DNA of 34,089 nt from Podochytrium sp. JEL0797. Taxonomy: Eukaryota; Chytridiomycota; Chytridiomycetes; Chytridiales; Chytriomycetaceae. Below are positions 19,876-28,013 of this stretch, piece by piece (the first letter of the stretch is position 1; each line of letters opens with the position of its first letter). The notes below the pieces were generated by a model, which was given only the letters and a program-made list of their open reading frames with translations, was not told where the DNA came from and ran no database searches. Position numbers and translations under genes: made by a program. The stretch lies in assembly GCA_027596195.1 (NCBI GenBank), contig JADGJG010000174.1, positions 1 to 34,089 on the forward strand. Reading direction: 5' to 3'.

Positions 19876-20709
19876 TCAACAGTTCTTGGTAGCCCTTCTT
19901 TCTGAAGCCCGTTTGTTCTGAAACCAGTATTGACAGTGTCGAAAATTCATCCCAACTGCCTGCGCGATTTTACGCATATGCGGGGTGTCAGGCATATTAT
20001 TGAGTTGATATTCTTTGTTGAGAATATCGCGTTGGTGTGGCAGAAGGCGCTTGTGGGGTCTCGTTTTTGTGGTGTTGGTAGTTCCGTATTGTTTGGTCGG
20101 GAGGGGCCGGGGGGGGATGGTGGGGCTTGGAGTGCAGGATTCACTTAAATCCGCGCGGGATGGCTGAAAGAATGCGGCGGGTGAGACGGTGTCTTGTTGT
20201 TGTTGGAAGAAAGGGGTGTCTTGGGGGACGACGAGGGAATGGAAGTTGTTATTCAAGGTTGGCATCTGGACACCCGTTGACAAGAATGAGTCCACGAAAT
20301 TGACGTTTGGAAGCGTATTAGCTTCAAAGAATGGCATCGAGTGCGCGGGGGACATGGATTGCAGCAGTGGAGACATGAAGGCGGTATCTTGTTGCGGGAA
20401 GGAAAAGCTGTCGTGGGGGGTGAGAGAAGGGAAGCCGTTGTTCAAGACTGGCAACTGGACACTCGTTGACATGAAATTGTCGAAGAAATTGTCGTTGGAA
20501 GGAGTGTTGAAGTTGAACGGGGTTTCGGGAGACATGGATTGAAATTCTGGAGCAATTAGGTCTTGCGTCAAAACTGGAGATCGAATGATATCGTCCTTTT
20601 GGAGCAATGAGTTGAGGAGGGAGGACAGCTGGTCGTCAGAATACACGAAAAAGTCTTCCTTTGGCTGGGACGTGTTTGAAGTCGTGTCGGCAGGTGGTAG
20701 TGCATACAT
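19876..20709 (-). CDS. Homeodomain transcription factor, cluster member 1
   Basis: A single-exon protein of 277 residues. The C-terminal homeodomain (about 215-274) is a plain 60-residue type without TALE insertion: Leu16, Tyr20, Trp48, Phe49, Asn51 and Arg53 are in place, helix 3 reads NFRHCQYWFQNKR, and it ends nine residues before the C-terminus. The N-terminus has FVYSDDQLSSLLNSLL, a motif shared with two other cluster members. NFFDNFMSTSVQ and NFVDSFLSTGVQ match the D-FLDAFLS motif of the others. The middle is Ser/Pro/Phe/Gln-rich, as in activation regions. It is expected to be a nuclear sequence-specific regulator. It is transcribed away from RMI1, on the opposite strand to the other four homeodomain genes. 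Confidence 0.9.
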   Translation of the reverse strand: MYALPPADTTSNTSQPKEDFFVYSDDQLSSLLNSLLQKDDIIRSPVLTQDLIAPEFQSMSPETPFNFNTPSNDNFFDNFMSTSVQLPVLNNGFPSLTPHDSFSFPQQDTAFMSPLLQSMSPAHSMPFFEANTLPNVNFVDSFLSTGVQMPTLNNNFHSLVVPQDTPFFQQQQDTVSPAAFFQPSRADLSESCTPSPTIPPRPLPTKQYGTTNTTKTRPHKRLLPHQRDILNKEYQLNNMPDTPHMRKIAQAVGMNFRHCQYWFQNKRASERRATKNC

Positions 20710-21230
20710 GTGTTTGTTTCTTGTAATGTTTTGTTTGCGTTGTAACTTCGATGGCTGAGCCTTCTCCTTTTATTTTTGTAATTTGAGTCGAACCCTGGAT
20801 TTCCGTTTCCGCGCCGCAGCTTCGAGCGGGTTCAACAAACTCGTTGAATTCAAATACGTTTTCTTTCTTTCGTGTGTCACATGCTGTCATTTGTTTTGCG
20901 GCAGTGGAGCGGCACACTTGGGACCAAAATAAACATCGCGCATACTATACCCAATGTCTTGTCTGACTCAGAGACTTTGAATCGGCAAACCAATAGTCTC
21001 AAGTAGCCAACCAGATAGCAAACTGAGAGGTGGGGAATATTCGCTCCTGGTGCATCGAATCTTTCATTTATTTCCAGTGTTATTTCTTTGAATAAAACAT
21101 ACTGCTCTTAATGACCAGCACGGTTCTGACCTGGCTCTGACCAACAGAATCGATTCTTTCTGTTTCATCGTTTTTTGTGAACACGATCGTGTCCGGAATC
21201 GGCGGGCAAAAAAAAACAAAAACAAAAAAC
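20710..21230. other. Divergent promoter region between homeodomain gene 1 and RMI1
   Basis: About 520 bp with no convincing gene. The left end holds the shared homeodomain promoter elements: a GGGTTCGACT box, an ATAAAAG-like element and a CAAACAAAACAT leader, all on the minus strand. The right end, before 21231, is A-rich and forms the RMI1 leader. Confidence 0.6.
20786..20797 (-). promoter_or_regulatory. Shared CAGGGTTCGACT box, homeodomain gene 1
   Basis: The twelve bases CAGGGTTCGACT lie 77 bp before the ATG, followed by AAAATAAAAGG and then a leader containing CAAACAAAACAT. The same box and order occur before the homeodomain genes at 24275 and 25899. Confidence 0.55.
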
Positions 21231-23562
21231 ATGGCTTTGAATGTGCAGCAGGCACTCCACCAGGCGGGATACACGGTGCGCGACGAATGGCTCCGGGAAG
21301 GTATCTGTTCTTCTTCTCTGGGCACCTCTAGACTAGGGATAGACTAGCCATCCCTAGGCTTTCCTACGCTTTCCTAGCCTTTCCTGGACTTCCCTAGACT
21401 CCACTTACACACTCCTAAGCACTCCCGCAGCTCAACACTCCGCCCGCATCGGCTGCCCCGCGCACGCTTCAACTGCTCTCTGCAACGCCGATCGCATCGT
21501 TCTGCACACCTCGCGGTACACTGCCCGCCAACGTGGCCACACAGCACGGCGTTGTGATCGACAACGTGGTGCTCGAGATCAAGGCCGTTTGTGAGACGGG
21601 AGTGGCGGCCTTTGAGATGTTGGAGCGGTTTGTTTTTTATTCTATTTTTATAAATTTAAATTAAATCACAAATCAGCATCCAACTCATCAAAGACCACGA
21701 AGAATCCTCCGCCTACGAAAAACTGCGCAAAACAAAGCAAGGCACTTCCATCCAAAACTCGGCAAACGCGAACCAACCACCCCTTACCGTCCAATCCATC
21801 ACCGCGAAACTGCCCCGCGAAATGCTCTCCTGGACACTCACGGATGGCGTCCAAGATGTGACGGCTATCGAATTGGATCCAGTGCGTGAATTCAGCTTGG
21901 CAACTCCGATTGGCGCAAAGGTTCTTTGATTCCGCGTATTCGCGACGATTGCTCACGATTCACTTCCTCTGAATAAGGTCCACATCAAAAACGCGAAACT
22001 GAAGCGCGGAATCTTGCATCTCAAACCAAACAACATCAGACTCATCCTCTCAACCCATCCCGACGCGCCCAAACAAACCACGGATCCCAAACTGTTTTTA
22101 AACTACCTCATGAGACTTTTTGAAGCCGTGTTGTGAGACTTTTTCCCGAACTTGTTGAGATGCAAGGAATTTGCTCACATTTCTCCGTTTGCGCGTTTTC
22201 AGGAAACAACGGAACGACAACAATCACTTGTATCCTTCCGACAACCTTCCTCCCTCACCCACCTTTGGTGCAGCCAATAGAGATCAAAACCGAGCGTTTG
22301 ACGATTTCGCGGGCGGCGACAATTACAACGCTCCTGCGGCGCGTGGCGGGGCGCGGGGTCGCGGTCGGGGTGGTGCTAGAGGGGCTGGTCGGGGTGGTGC
22401 TACTGCGGGGTCCACGCGTGGTAGAGGAAGAGGAAGGGGTGGTGCTCGCGGAGGTGGTGCAGGTGGACGTGATGTGTCGCCTCCGTATCAGCGCGATGAT
22501 GTGGAGATGGGGGATGGGAACGTGGGGGGTGGGAATGTGGGGAGTGGTTCTGGGCGACCCGTTCAGCAACAACAACCGATGCACATGCCGAGGTATGCGA
22601 ATGTGGGATATCCTCAGCAGTTGAATCTGAATGGTGGGGTTCCTGCGACAATTCCGGCGTCGTATTCCGACACGTTCAGTGATGATGAGGATGATTTTGA
22701 GATGGGAGAGTTGATGGACACGGCGCTCGCGCAGTATGAGCGGGATGGGAATGCGATGGGGCAGGATGTTGGGCGGCCGCCGCGGGATATGGGGATGGAG
22801 GAGGAGGAGGAGGATGAGTTTGGAGATGTGGATGAGAGTTTGTTTGATGAGGTTTTGTTGGATGGTGTTTATGAGAGTCAGATGAAGTTAGAGGGTGGAG
22901 TTGGAGTGGGTGGGAATGTGCTTGGGGAGGGGGTTGTTTGGAAACCGGAAGGTCCGGGCTTGGCTGTGAAGGAGGAAGGTGGGGACGCTTTTTTGGAGGT
23001 GAAGCGTGACGGGGGGCGTGTTCTGCAGGAGTCGATGGGAAGCAGGCGGGTCGAGAATCAGAGTGCGTCTGTGGGTGGACTTGGTGGCGTTGTCAAAACG
23101 GAGAAGGGGATTTCGGCGGTTGAATTGCGAAAAAAAGATGTCGTGTTTTGCTGTCGTATTGGTGGTATGGCGGGATCTTGCGTTGTTCAGGTTTGTTTTT
23201 TGGTTTGGTTTTTCGAATGGGTGAACGCGTTTTCTAACTATCGCAATGATTTGCAGGGAATCTTTTACGAAATTCGGATAGAAGTGGCTTCGCGACGGCT
23301 CCTTGCTTTGATTGAAGATGGAACGTTGGTATTGACGTGTGTGGTTGGGGACAACGTGGGTCCCGGGTGGGACGACCTTCAGGTGATAGTTGACATGACG
23401 CACCCTATTATTTCTCGCCAAATTGCCTGAACTTTTCTTTCTTTTCACGTGGGTTTGCAGGCTCTGGCGAGTTGGAAGGCGCGGTTCATGCAGCATGAGG
23501 TTCGCGTTTTGTTGGAATTGGGGCACGATGTGCCGCGGATTGTCGCATTGCAGATTGTATAA
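21231..23562 (+). CDS. RMI1: RMI1, RecQ-mediated genome instability protein 1, with RGG-rich linker; seven exons
   Basis: OB-fold partner of topoisomerase III and RecQ helicase, which dissolves double Holliday junctions. Exons are 21231-21300, ~21420-21627, 21677-21920, 21978-22132, 22203-23190, 23257-23382 and 23461-23562, giving 630 residues. The first acceptor is uncertain: I used AAG at 21419 because the cleaner CAG at 21430 breaks the frame. The N-terminus (ALHQAGYTVRDEWL) and OB1 (MLSWTLTDGVQDVTAIEL; GAKVHIKNAKLKRGILHLKP) match RMI1. Next come a long RG/RGG-rich stretch (~272-315), an acidic region, and a C-terminal part like RMI1 OB2 (LLALIEDGTLVLTCVVGD). The RGG stretch is unusual for RMI1. 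The last two exons were copied downstream as a pseudogene. Confidence 0.88.
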
Positions 23563-24173
23563 AAGAATATCCATCATTTCGGATCACACTTCGTTTCTAA
23601 TCGAGACGTTAACAAGGCGGGCGAGAAACGCGCCATTTTCGTAAACGACGATTCATGTGACTTATCAAAACAAAGTTGAGCGACACAATAGCTGCCTCGC
23701 GGCGAGATTTCTAACCCCCCATTAGTGATGACTGCCGGTTTTGTATCAACAGAAGTTCAAAAGAAACAAACGATATTCCTGTTTTGAAATGTTTCTGAAC
23801 AACTCACGTTCATCCGGTTGTTTGATACGATGCTTCATGTATTCAGCCCATCCGATGCTTCTCAATTGCTTTACTCCAAAAAGAATCGATGATGGACTTG
23901 GCTGCACCTTCCCCTTCGTCCTCGTTCAACGCGGAGTCGGACGAAATCATAACACCTGTTGGGCGCCTCAGGGTTGTGGTGAAGATGAGGGTTCAAGTTT
24001 ATAAATTTAGGGAAGGTATGAGAGGTGGGTACCTGATTATTCAGTGTCAGGAAGACATTTGTAATTCGTCGTGACTTCAAATTTGAAACGCATCAAATAA
24101 CGGCAAGCTTTTGCAATCTCGCCCAATCGATTCGAACCCTTTCCTTCCCAGTTGACTTGAAAATGAATGTCGG

Positions 24174-24185
24174 CAGGGTTCGACT
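24174..24185 (+). promoter_or_regulatory. Shared CAGGGTTCGACT box, homeodomain gene 2
   Basis: CAGGGTTCGACT lies 90 bp before the ATG at 24275. It is followed by ACATAAAAGCC, a GGGGCCCC stretch, and a CA-rich leader containing CAAACAAAACAT. Confidence 0.55.
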
Positions 24186-24274
24186 TGGCCCACAGATTTC
24201 TAATTCGTGAAATGACATAAAAGCCAAGGGGCCCCCGCCACAAACAAAACATCACAACAACAAAACACCAAAAC

Positions 24275-24868
24275 ATGAACGCGATGAGCCCCCAAAACGA
24301 CTATCTCTACACCGATGAGCAACTGGCATCACTTCTCGATACCCTCTTGCAAAGCGACATTATGCCGACGCCAATGCCGACACCAGTCCAAACACCCTGT
24401 TTCGCGACACCCAACCAGTTTCCAACCATGCCAGTCCAACCCGAATTCTTTGACAACTCGTTCCTGCCCTTGTTCGAGACTCCATTTGTGTTCAACCAGT
24501 CGCCAAGCGATTTGTATCTCGACGCCTTCTTGTCGTGTCAGACCCCTCCTCACCAACAAGACTTGACTGTGTCCCCTGCATTCTTTCAACAAGTCCCTAC
24601 TTCATCTCCTGAACCAACTTCCTCTTGCTCGCCAAGCCCCACGCTCTCTTCTGGCCCAAGCACCCCCCACGCGATCAAAAAGAGACCGCACAAGCGCTTG
24701 TTGCCGCACCAACGCAACTTTCTCCTTCAAGTATATGCGGAGAATCAGATGCCAAACACTCCGCTCATGAGGCAAGTGGCGGAGAAGGTTGGGATGAGTT
24801 TCCGGCATTGTCAGTATTGGTTCCAGAACAAGAGGGCGGCGGAGAGGAAGGCTGCAAAGTGTATTTAA
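24275..24868 (+). CDS. Homeodomain transcription factor, cluster member 2
   Basis: A single-exon protein of 197 residues. The homeodomain (about 135-194) has Leu16, Tyr20, Trp48, Phe49, Asn51 and Arg53, with helix 3 SFRHCQYWFQNKRAAERK. The N-terminus carries YLYTDEQLASLLDTLL, and the middle carries DLYLDAFLSCQTPP and VSPAFFQQ, both shared with cluster member 1. The rest is Pro/Thr/Ser/Gln-rich. It has a near twin 1.6 kb downstream that differs at about 20 of 197 residues by hand alignment. It is likely a nuclear DNA-binding regulator, and the small size leaves room only for one short activation or partner motif. Confidence 0.9.
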   Translation: MNAMSPQNDYLYTDEQLASLLDTLLQSDIMPTPMPTPVQTPCFATPNQFPTMPVQPEFFDNSFLPLFETPFVFNQSPSDLYLDAFLSCQTPPHQQDLTVSPAFFQQVPTSSPEPTSSCSPSPTLSSGPSTPHAIKKRPHKRLLPHQRNFLLQVYAENQMPNTPLMRQVAEKVGMSFRHCQYWFQNKRAAERKAAKCI

Positions 24869-24949
24869 TTTCTAGTTTTTGTATATATACCCCCGTTTTA
24901 TAATAAATTTTAATTTTTTTTCTTCAAAAATTGCAATCATTTTTTGGAT

Positions 24950-25232
24950 GGAATCTTTTACGAAATTGGGATAGAAGTGGCTTCGCGACGACTCCTTGCT
25001 TTGATTGAAGACGGGACGTGGATAGTGACGGGTGTGGTTGGGGACAACGTGAGTCCTGGGTAAGATGACCTTCAGAATCGCGTCTTTGATTTCTATTATA
25101 TTTCCTCAATTTCTACCTTTCTTTCTCGGAGCTCTGGCGAGTTGGAAGGCCCGGTTCATGCAGCATGAGGCTCGCGTTTTGTTGGAATTGGGGTACGATG
25201 TGCTGCGGATTGTCGCATTGCAGATTGTATAA
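24950..25232 (+). pseudogene. RMI1 3'-end pseudogene fragment (exons 6-7)
   Basis: Copies of RMI1 exon 6 (from GAATCTTTTACGAAATT) and exon 7 (GCTCTGGCGAGTTGG to GCATTGCAGATTGTATAA) are recognisable, separated by a diverged intron. The fragment cannot be expressed as RMI1: exons 1-5 are absent, the exon 6 acceptor TTGCAG has become a GGATGG context, an in-frame TAA appears at 25061-25063, and the exon 7 acceptor is lost (CTCGGAG instead of TTGCAG). It is a passenger of the duplication that made homeodomain gene 3. Confidence 0.9.
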
Positions 25233-25790
25233 GAGAATATCCATCATTTCGGATCACATTTCGTTTCCAATCGAGACGCTAACAAGACGGGTGAGAAACG
25301 CGCCATTTTCGTAAAAAACGATTCCTGTAACACGTGGTGCGGCACGAGAAATGCGAGAAATGCGTAATAGCATTTTGATCAGTGATCACTGAATTAAGAA
25401 CAGAAGTTCAAAGGAAACAAACGATATTCCTATTTTGAAATGTTTCTGAACAATTCATGTCCATGGTTGTTTGATGCTTCATGCATTCAGCCCATCCGAT
25501 TCTTCTCGACTGCTTTTTGGATTTGGCTTCACCGTTTGGAATATTATTCCATCCGTTCAACGCGGAGTCGGACGAAATCATAACACTTGTTGGGCACTCG
25601 GCCTTCAGGGTTGTGGTGAAGATGAGGGTTGAAGATTGCGAATGGGAATGGAAGGGAAGGTATGAGAGGTCGATTAGTTAGTGTGAGGAAGACATTTGTA
25701 ATTCGTCGTGACTTCAAATTTGAACGGATCAAAATATCGATTTGAACCCATCGCATGCAGGGGTCAGCCGTCGCGGAAATGAAAAGTCGG

Positions 25791-25802
25791 CAGGGTTCGA
25801 CT
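25791..25802 (+). promoter_or_regulatory. Shared CAGGGTTCGACT box, homeodomain gene 3
   Basis: CAGGGTTCGACT lies 97 bp before the ATG at 25899, followed by GATAAAAAGCC, AAGGGGCCCCC and a leader with CAAACAAAACAT, as in unit 1. Confidence 0.55.
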
Positions 25803-25898
25803 TGGCGCCCACAGATTTTTGATTTGTAATTTGGGAAACGATAAAAAGCCAAGGGGCCCCCTCCACAAACAAAACATCACAACAACGAAACACCAAAC

Positions 25899-26492
25899 AT
25901 GAGCGCGATGAGCCCCCAAAACGACTATCTCTACTCGGACGAGCAACTGGCATCACTTCTCGATTCCCTCTTGCAAAGCGACATTATTCCAACGCCAATG
26001 CCGACACCAGTCCAAACACCCTGTTTCGCAACGCCCAACCAGTTCCCAACCATGCCAATTCAATCGGAATACTTTGACAACTCGTACCTTCCCTTGTTCG
26101 AGACTCCATTTGTGTTCAACCAGTCGCCAAGCAATTTGTATCTCGACGCCTTCTTGTCGTGTCAGACCCCTCCTCACCAACAAGACTTGACTGTGTCCCC
26201 TGCATTCTTTCAACAAGTCCCCACTTCATCTCCTGAATCCAACTTCTCTTCCTCGCCAAGTCCCACACTCTCTTCTGGCCCAAGCAACCACAACGCGATC
26301 AAAAAGAGGCCGCACAAGCGTTTGTTGCCACACCAACGCAACTTTCTCCTCCAAGTCTATTCGGAGAATAAGATGCCAAACACGCCGCTCATGAGGCAAG
26401 TGGCGGAGAAGGTTGGAATGACTTTCCGGCATTGTCAATATTGGTTTCAAAACAAGAGGGCGGCGGAGCGGAAGGCTGCAAAGTGTCTTTGA
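25899..26492 (+). CDS. Homeodomain transcription factor, cluster member 3 (tandem copy of member 2)
   Basis: A single-exon protein of 197 residues, same length as member 2 and collinear without gaps. The homeodomain (about 135-194) and its third helix TFRHCQYWFQNKRAAERK are nearly unchanged. Most substitutions fall in the linker just before the homeodomain (for example TSSC to NFSS). The frame is fully open after duplication, while the accompanying RMI1 fragment has decayed, which suggests the homeodomain copy has been under selection. The N-terminal YLYSDEQLASLLDSLL and central NLYLDAFLS motifs are kept. Confidence 0.9.
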   Translation: MSAMSPQNDYLYSDEQLASLLDSLLQSDIIPTPMPTPVQTPCFATPNQFPTMPIQSEYFDNSYLPLFETPFVFNQSPSNLYLDAFLSCQTPPHQQDLTVSPAFFQQVPTSSPESNFSSSPSPTLSSGPSNHNAIKKRPHKRLLPHQRNFLLQVYSENKMPNTPLMRQVAEKVGMTFRHCQYWFQNKRAAERKAAKCL

Positions 26493-26668
26493 TCTCTAGT
26501 TTTTGTATATATACCCCCTGCGTGATAATAAATTTATTTACAATCAACTCCTTTAATTTTCGTTTAATATTACTCCTCATTCCCCAAAAGCATTTGTTAT
26601 CAAAGAGTCATTCCACTTCGCCGATTGAATAATTTTTTTCCGCCCCTCCATCACTCCTGGCACACAAT

Positions 26669-27712
26669 ATGACGACAGTGCTGGCTGAGCCCGAGTGTTT
26701 TGTGTATTCCGACGACCAGCTGTTCAACCTCCTGGACACTCTTGTCCACACCAAGGAGATTGTTGCCACGCCCTTCTCGACGCCCAACCTGGCTGCCCCA
26801 GAACACTTCAACATGCTCTTCCACCCCTCCCCAATGCCCCTTCCTCCCAGCCACTTCGACACCCAGGTTCCCCTCCCAACCTTCAACAACCAGGACTGGA
26901 ATTCCTTCGACTCAGCTTCAGCGGACGACACATTCCTCGATGCCTTCCTGTCCGCAAGCACACAACGCTTTCCATCGAGTCCTCTCCCGCCACCGCAACA
27001 AGAACTCGCACTCCCCAACGTTGCTCCCACGTTATTATCTGAGATGATGGATACTTTCCTGAACGATGATGAGCGCGATGATGAGCCCCAGACGCATCAG
27101 ATGCCCTGCTTCTCTACTCCTCAACCACCTCCTTCCTCTGCTTTTGATCTGTTTCCGGATGTAACTTTGCAGTGCTTCTCCACCCCCCAACCCCCTCCTT
27201 CCTCTGCTTTTGCTCTGTTCCCGGAACCAACTTTGCCCTGCTTCTCCACTCCTCAACCCCCTCCTTCCTCCGCTTCCACTCTATTCCCGGATGCTCAGTT
27301 GTTGTCTTCTGCAACTTTGCCCTGCTTCTCTACTCCCCAGCCCCCTCCTTCTCTCTTCCCGGAGCCCGAGTACTTGTCCTCTGCTACTTTGCAAGTTCCT
27401 CAGCAACGCGACTTTTCGCGCGCGAGTTCCCCGGCGGGATCGAGCACGTATTCTCCAATGCCGTCGCCGGATTTGAGTTTAAAGCCGAAACGCGCGGGTG
27501 GTGTGACAAAGTCCAGGAAGCATACGACTTTGCTGCCGCATCAGAAAGAGTACCTCGTCGCGATATATAACGAAAATAACATGCCGAATTCGGAGATGAT
27601 GCGTGAAATGGCGGAGAAGACGGGCATGACTTTTCGGCATTGTCAGTATTGGTTTCAGAATCGGAGGGCGGCGGAGCGGAAGGCGGAGAAGAGGAGGAAT
27701 GCGTGTGAATAA
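26669..27712 (+). CDS. Homeodomain transcription factor, cluster member 4, with internal repeats
   Basis: A single-exon protein of 347 residues. The N-terminus has CFVYSDDQLFNLLDTLV, as in member 1, then DTFLDAFLSAS. Residues about 145-235 contain four copies of CFSTPQPPPS with spacers such as SAFALFPEPTLP; Phe/Pro repeats of this type are common in activation regions. The homeodomain (about 281-340) has helix 3 TFRHCQYWFQNRRAAERK, with Arg rather than Lys at position 52, and a basic tail KAEKRRNACE. The upstream region lacks the GGGTTCGACT box found before members 1-3, so its control may differ. Confidence 0.9.
   Translation: MTTVLAEPECFVYSDDQLFNLLDTLVHTKEIVATPFSTPNLAAPEHFNMLFHPSPMPLPPSHFDTQVPLPTFNNQDWNSFDSASADDTFLDAFLSASTQRFPSSPLPPPQQELALPNVAPTLLSEMMDTFLNDDERDDEPQTHQMPCFSTPQPPPSSAFDLFPDVTLQCFSTPQPPPSSAFALFPEPTLPCFSTPQPPPSSASTLFPDAQLLSSATLPCFSTPQPPPSLFPEPEYLSSATLQVPQQRDFSRASSPAGSSTYSPMPSPDLSLKPKRAGGVTKSRKHTTLLPHQKEYLVAIYNENNMPNSEMMREMAEKTGMTFRHCQYWFQNRRAAERKAEKRRNACE
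27107..27350 (+). repeat. Four-copy coding repeat in homeodomain gene 4
   Basis: Units beginning TGCTTCTC[TC]AC[TC]CC[TC]CA encode CFSTPQPPPS. The first two intervals are about 66 bp and the third is longer because of an insertion encoding QLLSSAT. Confidence 0.8.
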
Positions 27713-28013
27713 CGATACACGGGAAATACAGTTAAATAACAGTTAAATATAGTTTTTTCTTTCTTTTTGGACGATTTGGCGGTTGTGAGAGAGCGGGAGA
27801 ACGTTTTATTTATTTTTATTTATAACGGTGCATACGCTGAGTTCGTTTCTTACGTGCCCGCGTGTCGACAATAGTCAGAGCGCGAAAAAACGCAATGAAA
27901 TTTTTGGTGATTGTCATCAATTGATCTTGAGCGATAAGACCAATTACATATGCATCGAAAAGGAGGGTCTTTTCTTCAGTCCTTTTGTAATAATCAGCAG
28001 CACTGATTATAAA

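Larger units (their letters stand above)
23241..24929 (+). repeat. Segmental duplication, unit 1 (RMI1 3' end plus homeodomain gene 2)
   Basis: This stretch, from the end of RMI1 intron 5 to just past homeodomain gene 2, matches 24930-26545 in order along its length. Matching parts are RMI1 exon 6, exon 7, the 3' flank (AGAATATCCATCATTTCGGA), the intergenic region (AACAAACGATATTCCT) and the whole homeodomain gene. This unit keeps the intact RMI1 reading frame and splice sites, so it is the parent copy. Confidence 0.85.
24930..26545 (+). repeat. Segmental duplication, unit 2 (RMI1 fragment plus homeodomain gene 3)
   Basis: Direct tandem copy of unit 1, slightly shorter because of deletions in the intergenic part. 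It starts within a diverged copy of the end of RMI1 intron 5 and ends in the shared 3' flank TTTTTGTATATATACCCCC after the homeodomain gene. Confidence 0.85.

Noticed and set aside
22255..22584. Minus-strand Thr/Ser/Arg-rich frame
   Set aside because: Antisense shadow of the RGG-coding part of RMI1.
24100..24190. GGTTCGA-type sequence suggesting a tRNA T-arm
   Set aside because: No acceptor stem, D-arm or anticodon arm can be paired around it; it is part of the shared homeodomain promoter box.
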